This document shows, in pieces, positions 44,895 through 53,202 of a stretch of 64,000 bases of DNA. A program made the position numbers and the translations under genes. The notes beneath the pieces were generated by a model. The model worked only from the letters and a program-made list of their open reading frames with translations, was not told where the DNA came from and made no database searches. The stretch comes from JANMJD01 sp963847945 (lineage in GTDB: Bacteria; Actinomycetota; Acidimicrobiia; Acidimicrobiales; Ilumatobacteraceae). How positions within the stretch are numbered: position 1 is the first letter of the stretch; every line of letters starts with the position of its first letter. The stretch is from NCBI GenBank assembly GCA_963847945.1, contig CAWKBX010000015.1, forward strand, positions 620,001 to 684,000. The letters run 5' to 3'.

Positions 44895-45683
44895 GTGCCC
44901 CCGCTTGTCCGTTTGGACGGCGCTGGTGACGTCGCAGCCTCCTACCACGCCGTTCTGACACGACGCCAGGCTGCCGAATCGGACCTCGGTCCCGCGTCGA
45001 TTCGACGCCTCAAACAGGCCGGCGTGCTGCGCGAAGTCGGCCGCGGCACCCTGGTGGTCCACGGCTCGCCCGACACGCCGCTCCAACGCATCGCCATCGT
45101 CGTGGCGTCCGGTCCACCGGGCACGCTCGCCTCCCATCGGGCCGCCGCGTTCATGGAACAGGTCGACGGCTTCGAGCGGCGCGGCCACAGCCTGACCTGG
45201 CTGGAGCAGACCGCTCAGCGGTTGCATCGGCCCGGCCAACGCGGCACCGGCTTGGTCCTTGCCGAGGTCAAGCGGCGTCGTCAACGTGGTCGGGTGCGCG
45301 ACTCCTGGTTCGAGCGACTGCTCGAGGAATGCTGTCGCTCGCCGCGTCTACCGCCCGTCTTCGCTCAATATGAACTGCGTGATCAGCGAGGTCTGTTCAT
45401 CGCTCGCTTCGACCTGGCATTTCCACAGGTCAGACTGGCGATCGAAGCCCACAGCAGGGCGTTCCACACGGGAGCCCACCGCGAGGCAGCCGACGAGCGG
45501 CGCGATATCCGAGCCTCGTTAGCGGGCTGGGATGTGAAGTACTTCGGGTACCAGGACGTCAGCGAACGACCGAATCAGACCCGCCGGACGATTGAGCAAC
45601 TGGTCAACCAGCGCGCCCGAGACCTCGGCCTCACGCGACCTGGACCACGAAGTAACGCCAAAAGATCGCCAGAAACTGCATGA
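44895..45683 (+). CDS. AbiEi-antitoxin-like / DUF559 endonuclease-domain protein, internally shortened
   Basis: 262 residues. The N-terminus has the helix-turn-helix-like part of AbiEi-type antitoxins: AVLTRRQAAESDLGPASIRRLKQAGVLREVGRGTLVVHGSP, the usual arrangement being residues about 18-58, followed by SHRAAAFM. The C-terminal 120 residues contain a Vsr-like DUF559 nuclease fold: DSWFERLLEE, FAQYELRDQRGLFIARFDLAFPQVRLAIEAHSR, then WDVKYFGYQDV. D and E of the core FDLAFPxxxLAIE are kept. The middle region (usually about 90 residues) appears missing, since VDGFERRGHSL runs directly into LEQTAQRLHRPGQRGTG. GTG 44895. Its last codons lie inside the downstream palindromic element. No toxin gene neighbours it. 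Confidence 0.78.
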   Translation: MPPLVRLDGAGDVAASYHAVLTRRQAAESDLGPASIRRLKQAGVLREVGRGTLVVHGSPDTPLQRIAIVVASGPPGTLASHRAAAFMEQVDGFERRGHSLTWLEQTAQRLHRPGQRGTGLVLAEVKRRRQRGRVRDSWFERLLEECCRSPRLPPVFAQYELRDQRGLFIARFDLAFPQVRLAIEAHSRAFHTGAHREAADERRDIRASLAGWDVKYFGYQDVSERPNQTRRTIEQLVNQRARDLGLTRPGPRSNAKRSPETA

Positions 45684-45697
45684 AGTGCCGCTACTTC
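45649..45697. repeat. 49-bp palindromic element, downstream copy
   Basis: Starts GAAGTAACGCCA and ends TGCCGCTACTTC, the same layout as the copy at 44813-44860 and about three-quarters identical to it. It overlaps the last 35 bp and stop codon of the AbiEi/DUF559 gene and so supplies its C-terminal residues. Confidence 0.85.
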
Positions 45698-45753
45698 TCA
45701 CCAGAGCCGGGCCAGGCCTGGCGATTCACCAGAGCCGGTCCAGACCCGGCGAA
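45698..45753. repeat. two 28-bp tandem units
   Basis: Units at 45698-45725 and 45726-45753 share TCACCAGAGCCGG and GGCGA; 24 of 28 bases match. Each contains a partial inverted repeat (CCGGGCC, GGCCTGG), so they may work as terminators between the plus-strand gene and the convergent DUF2007 gene. They abut the 45649-45697 element directly. Confidence 0.85.
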
Positions 45754-45792
45754 CGGGTCCGACTGGGAGCACCGCAGGCCGAGCCAGCAAGC

Positions 45793-46098
45793 TCAGCGGT
45801 GTTGGGTGATGGGTTCGTCGCCGATCAACTCCGTGGCAGCAGCCACTGCCGCGTCGTAACGGATGCCGAGCACGAAGATCCGGCCCATAGAAAAGCGCGC
45901 CGCGCCGCGCAGGTGTGAGGTGTGGTCCTCCGACATGGCGTTGGGAATTCCTCGTTCCCACATCCCGTGCGACACCAACTGCGCCTGCCACAACGGCAGC
46001 CAGGCCACCTCGACCATCTCGTCGTCACGGGGGGTCCGGCGGACGTTGTCGCCTCGCAACCAAGCTCGGAACCCGCCCGACGAACCCGGCCCACTCAC
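45793..46098 (-). CDS. DUF2007 (putative signal-transducing) domain protein
   Basis: 101 residues from GTG 46098. The fold is that of DUF2007: MVEVAWLPLWQAQLVSHGMWERGIPNAM (strand, helix, strand) at about 28-55, then a linker and IFVLGIRYDAAVAAATELIGD. Members are small, often stand-alone and of unknown biochemical role, thought to bind ligands or partner proteins. The gene starts 2 bp after the stop of the VOC gene, so both are in one transcript. The start is uncertain; an internal ATG would give a 74-residue protein. Confidence 0.65.
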   Translation of the reverse strand: MSGPGSSGGFRAWLRGDNVRRTPRDDEMVEVAWLPLWQAQLVSHGMWERGIPNAMSEDHTSHLRGAARFSMGRIFVLGIRYDAAVAAATELIGDEPITQHR

Positions 46099-46100
46099 GG

Positions 46101-46457
46101 CTAACCGGCCTGCAGTTCGATCACGTTGTCGGATGGATCCCGCAGAAACGCCTGGCGTCGCCGACCACCCTCGGTCGAGTTCGACAATCGATATGGCACG
46201 CCCGCAGCATCGAGTTCGGCAACCGCCGCGTCGAGATCGGACACTTCGAACGCCCAGTGCTGCATCGTGCTGCGGGGTTCGCCGACGACTTCCATGAGGT
46301 GTACCTGATGCGCCCCGGTCGACAACCACGCTCCGGGGAACCCGAAGTCGGGGCGATCGAGGCACGAGAAGCCCAGCTTGTCGACGTAGAAGTCGAGGGC
46401 GTCGGCCAGGTTGTCGACATTGATCGAAACGTGATGAATTCCTCGCACCTGCACCAT
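46101..46457 (-). CDS. VOC family (glyoxalase/bleomycin-resistance/dioxygenase) protein
   Basis: 118 residues, a single vicinal-oxygen-chelate domain made of two babaBBB halves. GIHHVSINVDNLADALDFYVDKLG opens the first half (metal His near residue 9). HQVHLMEV holds a second His, MQHWAFEVSDLDAAVAELDAAG opens the second half with another metal His (H67), and FLRDPSDNVIELQAG ends with the metal glutamate. All four metal ligands appear present. Methylmalonyl-CoA epimerase, glyoxalase or antibiotic resistance are possible; no motif decides. ATG 46457. It is followed by the DUF2007 gene. Confidence 0.88.
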   Translation of the reverse strand: MVQVRGIHHVSINVDNLADALDFYVDKLGFSCLDRPDFGFPGAWLSTGAHQVHLMEVVGEPRSTMQHWAFEVSDLDAAVAELDAAGVPYRLSNSTEGGRRRQAFLRDPSDNVIELQAG

Positions 46458-46522
46458 AAGTCACACACTACGACGGTCAGGCTGGCTGGGTCGACGGCCG
46501 AGGCGACACGTAATCTGAGGCG

Positions 46523-47464
46523 ATGTCGGCACGCTCTCGTGAACTCCCTCGTCGGTCCTGTCTCTCGATCCCCGGATCGTCGGAAAAGATGATGGGCAAG
46601 GGCCCAGGCATCCCCGCTGACATGGTCTTTCTCGACTTGGAGGACGCGTGCGCCCCGTCGGAGAAGGAGGCCGCCCGCGGCAAGATCGTCACCGCCATCC
46701 GCGATCAGGATTGGGGCGACAAGGTGCTCTGCGTCCGGGTCAACGACTGGTCGACGAAGTGGACGGCCTACGACATCCTCGAAGTCGTCGGCAACGCCGG
46801 CGACCCGACTCGACGAGATCATGCTTCCCAAGGTCGAGTCGGCCGACCAGGTCAAGGCCACCGACATGCTGCTGCGTCAGGTGGAAATCGCCGCCGGGCT
46901 GCCGATCGGCCATATCGGCATCGAGGCCCAGATCGAGACCGCTCGGGGCCTGATCAACGTCGAGGAGATCTGTGCTGCATCGCCTCGCTTGGAAACGATC
47001 ATCTTCGGGCCGGCCGACTTTGCGGCCGAGCATGGAGATGCCCGTGCTCACCGGCGGCGTGCAGATCCCGCAGTACCCGGGCGACCACTTCCACTACGTG
47101 TTCTCGAAGATCCTGATGGCCGGGCGGGCGAACGGCATCCAGGTCATCGACGGGCCGTACCTGTACATCCGCGACCCCGATGGCTTCCGCGACTACTGCC
47201 AGCGCACCCGTACCCTCGGCTACGACGGCAAGTGGGCGCTGCACCCCGACCAGGTGACGATCCTCAACGAGGTGTTCTCGCCCACCCAGGAGCAGTTCGA
47301 CAAGGCCCATCAGATCCTCGATGCCTACGAAACCGCCACGAGTTGGCGAAGGCAAGGGTGCGGTGATGTTCGGTGACGAGATGATCGACGAGGCGAGCCG
47401 CAAGATGGCGCTCAAGTTCATCTCCCGCGGCGAGCGAGCCGGGCTCCAGCGGTCATCGGCCTGA
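46523..47464 (+). CDS. HpcH/HpaI-family CoA-ester lyase, (S)-malyl-CoA / beta-methylmalyl-CoA lyase-like, four single-base shifts
   Basis: About 315 residues after repair. Coding moves between frames near 46803, 47033, 47340 and 47355. Each can be repaired by one base in a short G or C run. The joined protein reads RRSCLSIPGSSEKMMGKGPG, VFLDLEDA (metal Asp/Glu), LDEIMLPKVESADQ, GIEAQIETARGL (catalytic glutamate), IIFGPADFAASMEMPVL, GWALHPDQ-type KWALHPDQVTILNEVF and KGAVMFGDEMIDEAS. The GPADFAAS and end motif are typical of actinobacterial malyl-CoA or beta-methylmalyl-CoA lyases. Such lyases cleave beta-methylmalyl-CoA to glyoxylate and propionyl-CoA in the ethylmalonyl-CoA pathway. The gene is followed by a HAD and other plus-strand genes. 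Confidence 0.85.
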
Positions 47465-47480
47465 GCACTCGCCCAGCGAC

Positions 47481-48191
47481 ATGACATCCAAGCGGTTCGA
47501 CGCCATCCTTTTCGACGCGGGCGGGGTGCTGATCATGCCCGACCCGATGGCGGTCGGTGCGGCCCTCGACCAGTGGGCCGGGCCACGACCGATCCAGGTG
47601 TTTCACCGAGCCCACCACCTGGCCCTTTCCACGCTCGAACGCTTGGTGCTCACCGAAGGTGCCGGCCATCTGGAAAGCGTCGATTGGACGCTGTATCGCC
47701 GGACGTACGCATCATCGATCGGCGTCGCCGACGACCATCTCGACGACGCGACAACGGCGATGGGCCGCATCTGGAGTCCGATCATGTGGCGGTTTCGCAT
47801 CGAGGAGTCAATGGGGGCGCTGTGGCAGCTTCGCGGGCTCGGCGTGCCGATGGGCGTGGTGTCGAATGCCAACGGCCAAGTCGAGCACACGCTGCGCTAC
47901 GAGGGTGTCTGCCAGGTCGGGGCCGGGGCCGGGGTGCAGATGGTCTGCGTCATCGATTCCGAGGTCGTCGGAGTTGCCAAACCCAACCCGGCGATCTTTA
48001 CCCCCGCGTTGGCCGCGCTCGGTGATCCAGACCCGGCCCGGGTTGCGTACATCGGTGACTCGTTCATCAACGACGTGGCCGGCGCGGCCGCGGCGGGACT
48101 GATCCCGCTTCACCTCGATCCTTATGACGACTACGCCGACTTCGACCACGAACGCATCCACTCCGTCCACGACCTCCTCGCCTGGGTCTGA
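47481..48191 (+). CDS. HAD superfamily hydrolase
   Basis: 236 residues. Motif I is ILFDAGGVLI near residues 9-18. The nucleophile Asp is present but the usual second Asp is Gly, as in many HAD proteins with DxGG. Motif II is VVSNANG, the lysine motif KPNPAIF and motif IV GDSFINDVAG. The cap insert runs from about 20 to 105. A phosphatase of small metabolites is most likely, though some DxGG members are dehalogenase-like or inactive. ATG 47481, 16 bp after the stop of the lyase gene, so probably co-transcribed. Confidence 0.87.
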   Translation: MTSKRFDAILFDAGGVLIMPDPMAVGAALDQWAGPRPIQVFHRAHHLALSTLERLVLTEGAGHLESVDWTLYRRTYASSIGVADDHLDDATTAMGRIWSPIMWRFRIEESMGALWQLRGLGVPMGVVSNANGQVEHTLRYEGVCQVGAGAGVQMVCVIDSEVVGVAKPNPAIFTPALAALGDPDPARVAYIGDSFINDVAGAAAAGLIPLHLDPYDDYADFDHERIHSVHDLLAWV

Positions 48192-48234
48192 AGGTCGCTG
48201 TAACGGCAGTGCCGGATGGGCAGACTCTGGTGTG

Positions 48235-48864
48235 ATGTCTGACGTCGAACGCCCCGGTGCCAACGTGTCAACCCGCTGGGCCGAGTGGCGGGCGGCGCTG
48301 AGTATCGACGCCTACGAACGTCGATTCACCGAGATGGACGCCAACGGCGCCGCCGTGCACGGCGAGGCCGATTTCATCACCGCGCTGCAGCCCGCCTCGG
48401 TCCTCGATGCTGGCTGCGGCACCGGTCGCGTCGCCATCGAACTGGCCCGCCGCGGTATCGACGTCGTTGGCGTCGATCTCGACGACGACATGCTGGTCGC
48501 GGCCCGGGCGAAGGCTCCGCAGGTCCCGTGGGTCACCGCCGACCTGGCGGTTCTCGATCTCGGCCGCGTGTTCGACGTCGTGGCGATGCCAGGCAACGTC
48601 ATGATCTTCTGCGACCCGGTGGCCCGCGGCCCTATCGTCGCCCGATGCGCCGCCCACCTTGCCGAGGCAGGCCGGCTGATCACCGGCTTCAGCCTCGAAC
48701 GGCGTCGTGACGCGATCACCGTGGCCGAATACGACCGGGCTTGTACGGCAGCCGGCCTGGAACTCCGCGCACGGTTCTCCACATGGGAGGGCAACCCGTT
48801 CGTTGTGGGCGACGCGAGCTACGCCGTCAGTGTGCACGAAGCAGCTACTGACGTGATCCGATGA
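48235..48864 (+). CDS. class I SAM-dependent methyltransferase
   Basis: 209 residues. SAM motif I is VLDAGCGTGRVAIELARRG near residues 56-74, the acidic end of strand beta2 is VVGVDLDDDM, and motif III is VTADLAVLDLGRVFDVVAMPGNVMIF. The C-terminal strands have the usual features of methyltransf_25/11. Substrate not known. Start ATG 48235, 43 bp after the HAD gene; its stop overlaps the start of the rhodanese gene by 4 bp (ATGA). Confidence 0.9.
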   Translation: MSDVERPGANVSTRWAEWRAALSIDAYERRFTEMDANGAAVHGEADFITALQPASVLDAGCGTGRVAIELARRGIDVVGVDLDDDMLVAARAKAPQVPWVTADLAVLDLGRVFDVVAMPGNVMIFCDPVARGPIVARCAAHLAEAGRLITGFSLERRRDAITVAEYDRACTAAGLELRARFSTWEGNPFVVGDASYAVSVHEAATDVIR

Positions 48865-49640
48865 CGTCAGTCGGCCGCGCGTTGATGGCCCTCGGTGCCG
48901 AGTCGGCCGACGTCACATCGATGTTGATCGGCGGCCTCGTCCCGTCGATTCCGACCTGGAACGTCGTCCCTCAGCAGGCGATCGCCCGGATTCAGCTCCC
49001 CGAGCGGTTCGACCTGGCAGTGTTCGGACCCGGTTTTTTCGACACCCTTCCAACCCATGAGCACCGCCTTGCCGTCCACAGCGTGGTTGCCCACCTTCAA
49101 CCAGCGGCCCAGGTCATCGCCCTGTTTCCGGTCAATCGAGATCCCTACCTCCACCATGCGCACGTCTGCGGCTTGAAGCTCGTCGATGATCGATTGACCG
49201 AGTCGGCATCGCTGGCGATCTTTCACCGACGAACGTCTCGACTCACGATTCACGATCTTGTTGCCAACGCTCGCCACAGTCTGGAGCGCTTGTCGCCGGA
49301 CCAGCTCGCCGAGCTGTTGACCAACGATCGAGCCGTCGTACTCGACACCCGAACGCCGACCGACCGCGAACGCTTCGGCGTCATCCCCGGGTCGATTCAC
49401 ATGCCTCGCACCACGCTCGAATGGATGTGTGATCCGACGTCTGGCTACTCCCACGAACGCATCGTCGGATTCGAGCAATGCCTGGTCACGGTCTGCAACG
49501 AGGGCTACAGCTCAAGTCTGGCGGCCGCCAGTCTGCAGCAACTCGGCTTCCACCACGCGACAGACCTGGTCGGCGGCGTGATGGCGTGGAAGGCCGCCGG
49601 CCTGCCCATCGAACAGCCCGATCACACCCGTTTCAGCTAG
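48861..49640 (+). CDS. rhodanese-domain protein with N-terminal unknown region
   Basis: 259 residues. The C-terminal rhodanese domain (about 140-255) starts AELLTNDRAVVLDTRTPTDRE and has the catalytic loop CNEGYSSS with the active-site cysteine near residue 213, then LGFHHATDLVGGVMAWKAAGLP. The first 135 residues (LVPSIPTWNVVPQQ, FDLAVFGPGFF) have alternating hydrophobic strands of unclear fold. They might be a methyltransferase-like partner domain, but no SAM motif is visible. It probably transfers sulfane sulfur. It is coupled (ATGA) to the methyltransferase gene. Confidence 0.82.
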   Translation: MTSVGRALMALGAESADVTSMLIGGLVPSIPTWNVVPQQAIARIQLPERFDLAVFGPGFFDTLPTHEHRLAVHSVVAHLQPAAQVIALFPVNRDPYLHHAHVCGLKLVDDRLTESASLAIFHRRTSRLTIHDLVANARHSLERLSPDQLAELLTNDRAVVLDTRTPTDRERFGVIPGSIHMPRTTLEWMCDPTSGYSHERIVGFEQCLVTVCNEGYSSSLAAASLQQLGFHHATDLVGGVMAWKAAGLPIEQPDHTRFS

Positions 49641-49644
49641 TCAT

Positions 49645-49672
49645 CAGTGGGGCTCGATCTTCACGCCCACTG
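49645..49672. terminator. hairpin between convergent genes
   Basis: CAGTGGG at 49645-49651 pairs with CCCACTG at 49666-49672 (7-bp stem, 14-nt loop), just after the rhodanese stop and just before the end of the acyl-CoA dehydrogenase gene. Probable bidirectional terminator. Confidence 0.5.
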
Positions 49673-49678
49673 TGAACA

Positions 49679-51292
49679 TCATGGCGCGGTGAGCCGGCGG
49701 GCGATCACCTTGAGGCACAAGGTCTCATCGGCGCCTTCGAAGATCGACAGCACGCGGGCATCGACGAACAGCCGGCTGACCGCGAACTCCTCGGCGTAGC
49801 CCATGCCCCCGTGGATCTGCATCGCCTCGCGGGTCACCCATTCAGCGGCCTTACAGACGTATGCCTTGACCATCGACGCCTCGGTGGCGCCCTCGCCCTT
49901 GGCCATCATGATTGCGACTTGGTACATGAATTGGCGACCGGCCTGAATCAACACCGCCATCCGCCCGAGCTTCACCTGGGTGAGCTGGTAGTCGCCGATG
50001 CTGTGGCCGAACACCACCCGGTTCTGGGCGTATTCTACGGCGGCCTCGTAGGCGGCCTGCATCACGCCGACGGCCCGCGCCGCGGTCTGCAGCCGGCCGT
50101 TCTCGAAGCCTTCCATCTGGTAGTAAAAGCCCTTGCCGAGGCCGGCCTCCTCGCCGATCAGGTTGGCCGCCGGCACCCACCAGTCCTCAAGGGCGATCTC
50201 GTAGGAGTGCATGCCGCGGTAACCGATGGTGTCGATCGGGCGACCCTCCATCTTGCCCCCGGCATCTTGGGTGAACTGGAAGCCGTGGGCCTCGCCCTGG
50301 GGCTTGGGCACGATGAACCCGGACAGTCCCCGGTGGGTTTTGGAACGATCGGGATCGGTACGGGCCAGCAGCATCAACACATCGGCGCGCGCCGCGAAGG
50401 TGCACCAAGTCTTGACGCCGTTGATCACATACCCTGGCTCGCCGCCAGGGCCTGCGGCGGCGGTCGCCGTCACCTTGACCCCGGCCACGTCGGAGCCGTA
50501 GTCGGGCTCGGTCACCGCAACGGCAACCATCGTCTCTGCGGTCGCCAAGCGCGGCAGCCAGTAGTGCTTCTGCTCCTCGGTGCCGCCTTTGACCAGGGCG
50601 CGGGTGAGGATCTCGGGGCGGGTGATCAACGAGCCGCCGATCCCCAGCGAACCGCGTGACAGCTCCTCGGTGGCGATGACCATCGCCGTGTACTCCCCCA
50701 GGCCGCCCTCGTTGTAGCCGCCGTACTCGGCGGGCACCGACAGCCCGAACGCTCCCAGATCGGCCAACCCGGCGATGATCGACTCGGGTACGTCACCGTT
50801 GTGGCGATGCACGTGCTCGGCCTGCGGCTTGATCTCCTTGTCGGCGAACGCCTTGAACGTGTCGGCAACCATCTCGTAGTCGGGGTCGAGGTGCCGCGGG
50901 CCGGGGGTCATCGCCAGCGATGCCACAAAGCCCGGATCGCTGTAGGCCACGACGAAGTCGTGCGCCCCGGCAAGGTCGGCCGGATTGACGTCCCACAACT
51001 CCTCGCGACCGATTAGCTTGGCGACCAGATCGCGGAATGCGTCGGCGACAAACGCGCAGGTCAACGCCGCTTCAGTCGTGCCCTTGGCGCCGTAATCGAG
51101 CATCGAGCGGGCGGTCGCCATCGCCGAGGCGGCATGGGCAACGTCGTATGCGAGTACCTGGTTCACGTCGGGGCCACCCAGCTCGGCCAAGTGGCGGATG
51201 CCGCGGTGAACCGCGCTCTCGGCCAATTCGATGGCAGCCGCAGCAGCGGTCAGATCGGGAGCGGGCACGACAGGGGAGGAAGCGTTCGCCAT
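49679..51292 (-). CDS. acyl-CoA dehydrogenase with N-terminal extension, (2S)-methylsuccinyl-CoA dehydrogenase-like
   Basis: 537 residues against about 385 for usual family members. The first 130 residues are a helical extension (AVHRGIRHLAELGGP, VAHAASAMATARSMLDYG), as in methylsuccinyl-CoA dehydrogenase (Mcd). Family features follow: DLGAFGLSVPAEYGG, ATEELSRGSLGIGG, VAVAVTEPDYGSDVAG, VINGVKTWCTFA for FAD and acyl binding, then GRLQTAARAVGVMQAAYEA and MQIHGGMGYAEEF near the flavin. The catalytic glutamate position near the end (VLSIFEGADET) is conserved. Substrate is inferred only from length and context. It lies 2.2 kb from the malyl-CoA-lyase-like gene, a second enzyme of the ethylmalonyl-CoA pathway. 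Confidence 0.82.
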   Translation of the reverse strand: MANASSPVVPAPDLTAAAAAIELAESAVHRGIRHLAELGGPDVNQVLAYDVAHAASAMATARSMLDYGAKGTTEAALTCAFVADAFRDLVAKLIGREELWDVNPADLAGAHDFVVAYSDPGFVASLAMTPGPRHLDPDYEMVADTFKAFADKEIKPQAEHVHRHNGDVPESIIAGLADLGAFGLSVPAEYGGYNEGGLGEYTAMVIATEELSRGSLGIGGSLITRPEILTRALVKGGTEEQKHYWLPRLATAETMVAVAVTEPDYGSDVAGVKVTATAAAGPGGEPGYVINGVKTWCTFAARADVLMLLARTDPDRSKTHRGLSGFIVPKPQGEAHGFQFTQDAGGKMEGRPIDTIGYRGMHSYEIALEDWWVPAANLIGEEAGLGKGFYYQMEGFENGRLQTAARAVGVMQAAYEAAVEYAQNRVVFGHSIGDYQLTQVKLGRMAVLIQAGRQFMYQVAIMMAKGEGATEASMVKAYVCKAAEWVTREAMQIHGGMGYAEEFAVSRLFVDARVLSIFEGADETLCLKVIARRLTAP

Positions 51293-51438
51293 CTCTCAAA
51301 CCTACCGATGGGTCAGCGACGGCGAGAGATCCGTTGGCGATCCCTCCGCCGTTCTGGCGACCGATTCGGGTCGTGGAACACCTCAATCGGTCGCCATTTC
51401 GTCGTCGAAAGCCGGTCGGCGCGTGCAATGATCACCTC

Positions 51439-52029
51439 GTGCCCGGCGGAACCAGCCCTCGTCTTGCCGTCTTCATGGCGGCCAACCACGGAAGTCACCC
51501 GAAGTACGGCGAGATTGCCGCCGCGCTCGGGGCCGAGTTGGGCCGCCGCGGCATTGCGCTGGTCTACGGAGGCGGCAACGTGGGGTTAATGGGCACCGTC
51601 GCCGATGCCTGCTTGGCCACCGGCGGTCACGTCACCGGGGTGATCACTGAGCAGCTGGCCGATCGGGAGGTCGTCCACCGCGGATTGAGCGAACTCCACA
51701 TCGTGACGACGATGCATCAACGCAAGGCGATGATGAACGCGCTGGCCGATGGGATCATCACCCTGCCCGGCGGGTTCGGGACGCTCGACGAGACCTTCGA
51801 GGCGCTGACCTGGGTGCAGCTCGGTCTCATCCAAACCCCGGTTGTCCTGCTCGACATCGACGGCTTTTGGGACGCGATGTTCGTCGCCCTCGACACGATG
51901 ACTGACGCCGGATTCGTGAGGGCGGAACATCGCGCACTCGCCCGCCGGGCCACCACGGTCGAGGACGCCATCGAGCAGGCGCTCACCCCGATCGGTGAAC
52001 TACCGGCCAAGTGGGTCGACCGAGACTGA
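51439..52029 (+). CDS. LOG family protein (TIGR00730), cytokinin-activating phosphoribohydrolase-like
   Basis: 196 residues. Nucleotide-binding LOG fold: LAVFMAANHGSHPKYGEIAA near 10-29, GIALVYGGGNVGLMG near 41-55, and the signature PGGFGTLDETFE near 110-121, with MHQRKAMM before it. These proteins hydrolyse nucleoside monophosphates such as AMP or cytokinin ribotides to base and ribose-5-phosphate. The start is GTG 51439 by homology (PGGTSPRLAVF); the ATG at 51475 is too late because it would cut the first strand. It is divergent from the acyl-CoA dehydrogenase gene. Confidence 0.9.
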   Translation: MPGGTSPRLAVFMAANHGSHPKYGEIAAALGAELGRRGIALVYGGGNVGLMGTVADACLATGGHVTGVITEQLADREVVHRGLSELHIVTTMHQRKAMMNALADGIITLPGGFGTLDETFEALTWVQLGLIQTPVVLLDIDGFWDAMFVALDTMTDAGFVRAEHRALARRATTVEDAIEQALTPIGELPAKWVDRD

Positions 52030-52084
52030 TTCCCCAGCGGGCCGCCCCCTCCGCCGGCCCCGCGCCGGGTTACCGTCTCGACCT

Positions 52085-53164
52085 GTGATCCCGTCAGCAT
52101 TCCCGGCCCAGCCCGATGACCTTCCCTGGCCGACCATCGAGTGGCCCGGCGCCGAACCCACCGGCGATGTCAATGCCGACCGACTGCAGTGGCTGATCGA
52201 TGCTGCCCTCGCCCAACCACCGGAACTCGGCTTGACCCTGGCCGTCGCCGCCATCCATCGCGGTCGACTAGTGGCCGAGGCCTACGGACCCGACACCGAT
52301 CGCGACTCCACGCTCATCTCGTGGTCGATGGCCAAGAGCATCACCCATGCCGCCGTCGGCCTGCTCGTCGGCGACGGGTTGATCGACCTGGATGCTCCGG
52401 TCCCGGTGGCCGCTTGGGCCAACGACGACCGCCGCCAGATCACGATGCAGCAACTGTTGAACATGTCGAGCGGACTGCACTTCGTCGAGGACTACGTCGA
52501 CGCCGGGATTTCGCATGTCATCGAAATGCTGTTCGGCGCGGGCATCGACGATCACGCTCGATACGCGGCTGACCTTCCCCTCGACCACCAGCCGGGCACG
52601 GTGTGGAACTACGCCAGCGGAACGACCAACATCATCGCCCGCATCGTTGGTGACCTCGTCGGCGGCGGGCAGGCGGGCATGATCGAGTTCCTTCAGCGCC
52701 GGCTGTTCGACCCGCTGGGGATGGCCAGTGCAACACCCAAGTTCGACACGGCCGGCACCTTTGTCGGGTCGTCGTACGTCTATGCGAGCGCCCTGGACTT
52801 CGCCCGGTTCGGCTACCTCTATCTGCGCGACGGCCGCTGGGGTGACCGCCAGTTGCTCCCCGCCGGGTGGGTTGACCACGCTCGAACCCCGATCACCGCT
52901 CCGCTTCCGGCCCACGAAACCCATGGCTACGGCGCTCAGTGGTGGTTGTGGCGGCATAGCCGTTCGACGTTTTTCGCCAGCGGCTACGAGGGGCAGCGCA
53001 CCGTCGTCTCCCCCGAACGAGACCTCGTGATCGTGCGGCTGGGAAAGTCCCCGAGCGAGCTGAGTCCCTCCTACGATTCCTGGCTCGACCAGGTGATCAG
53101 CTGCTTTCCGACGACCGCTGCGCAGCGGGTAGCACCTGGCGCTTCCCACGCTCGGTCGAAGTAG
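52085..53164 (+). CDS. serine hydrolase of the beta-lactamase / penicillin-binding-protein fold
   Basis: 359 residues. SxxK is SWSMAKS with serine near residue 78-81, the Y-x-N-like motif is YASG near residue 175, and the conserved start LISWSMAKSITHAAVGLLV and LDYQPGTVWNYASGTTN-type region match class C beta-lactamase-like hydrolases (Pfam beta-lactamase). The end has HGYGAQWW and SGYEGQRTVVSPERDLVIVRLG, corresponding to the third motif. There is no clear signal peptide, so a cytosolic esterase or peptidase is likely. Start GTG 52085. The gene is 55 bp after LOG and 38 bp before the membrane protein. Confidence 0.87.
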   Translation: MIPSAFPAQPDDLPWPTIEWPGAEPTGDVNADRLQWLIDAALAQPPELGLTLAVAAIHRGRLVAEAYGPDTDRDSTLISWSMAKSITHAAVGLLVGDGLIDLDAPVPVAAWANDDRRQITMQQLLNMSSGLHFVEDYVDAGISHVIEMLFGAGIDDHARYAADLPLDHQPGTVWNYASGTTNIIARIVGDLVGGGQAGMIEFLQRRLFDPLGMASATPKFDTAGTFVGSSYVYASALDFARFGYLYLRDGRWGDRQLLPAGWVDHARTPITAPLPAHETHGYGAQWWLWRHSRSTFFASGYEGQRTVVSPERDLVIVRLGKSPSELSPSYDSWLDQVISCFPTTAAQRVAPGASHARSK

Positions 53165-53202
53165 TACTCGATCAAAGCAGCAAAATCGGCTAGCAATGGG
53201 GG

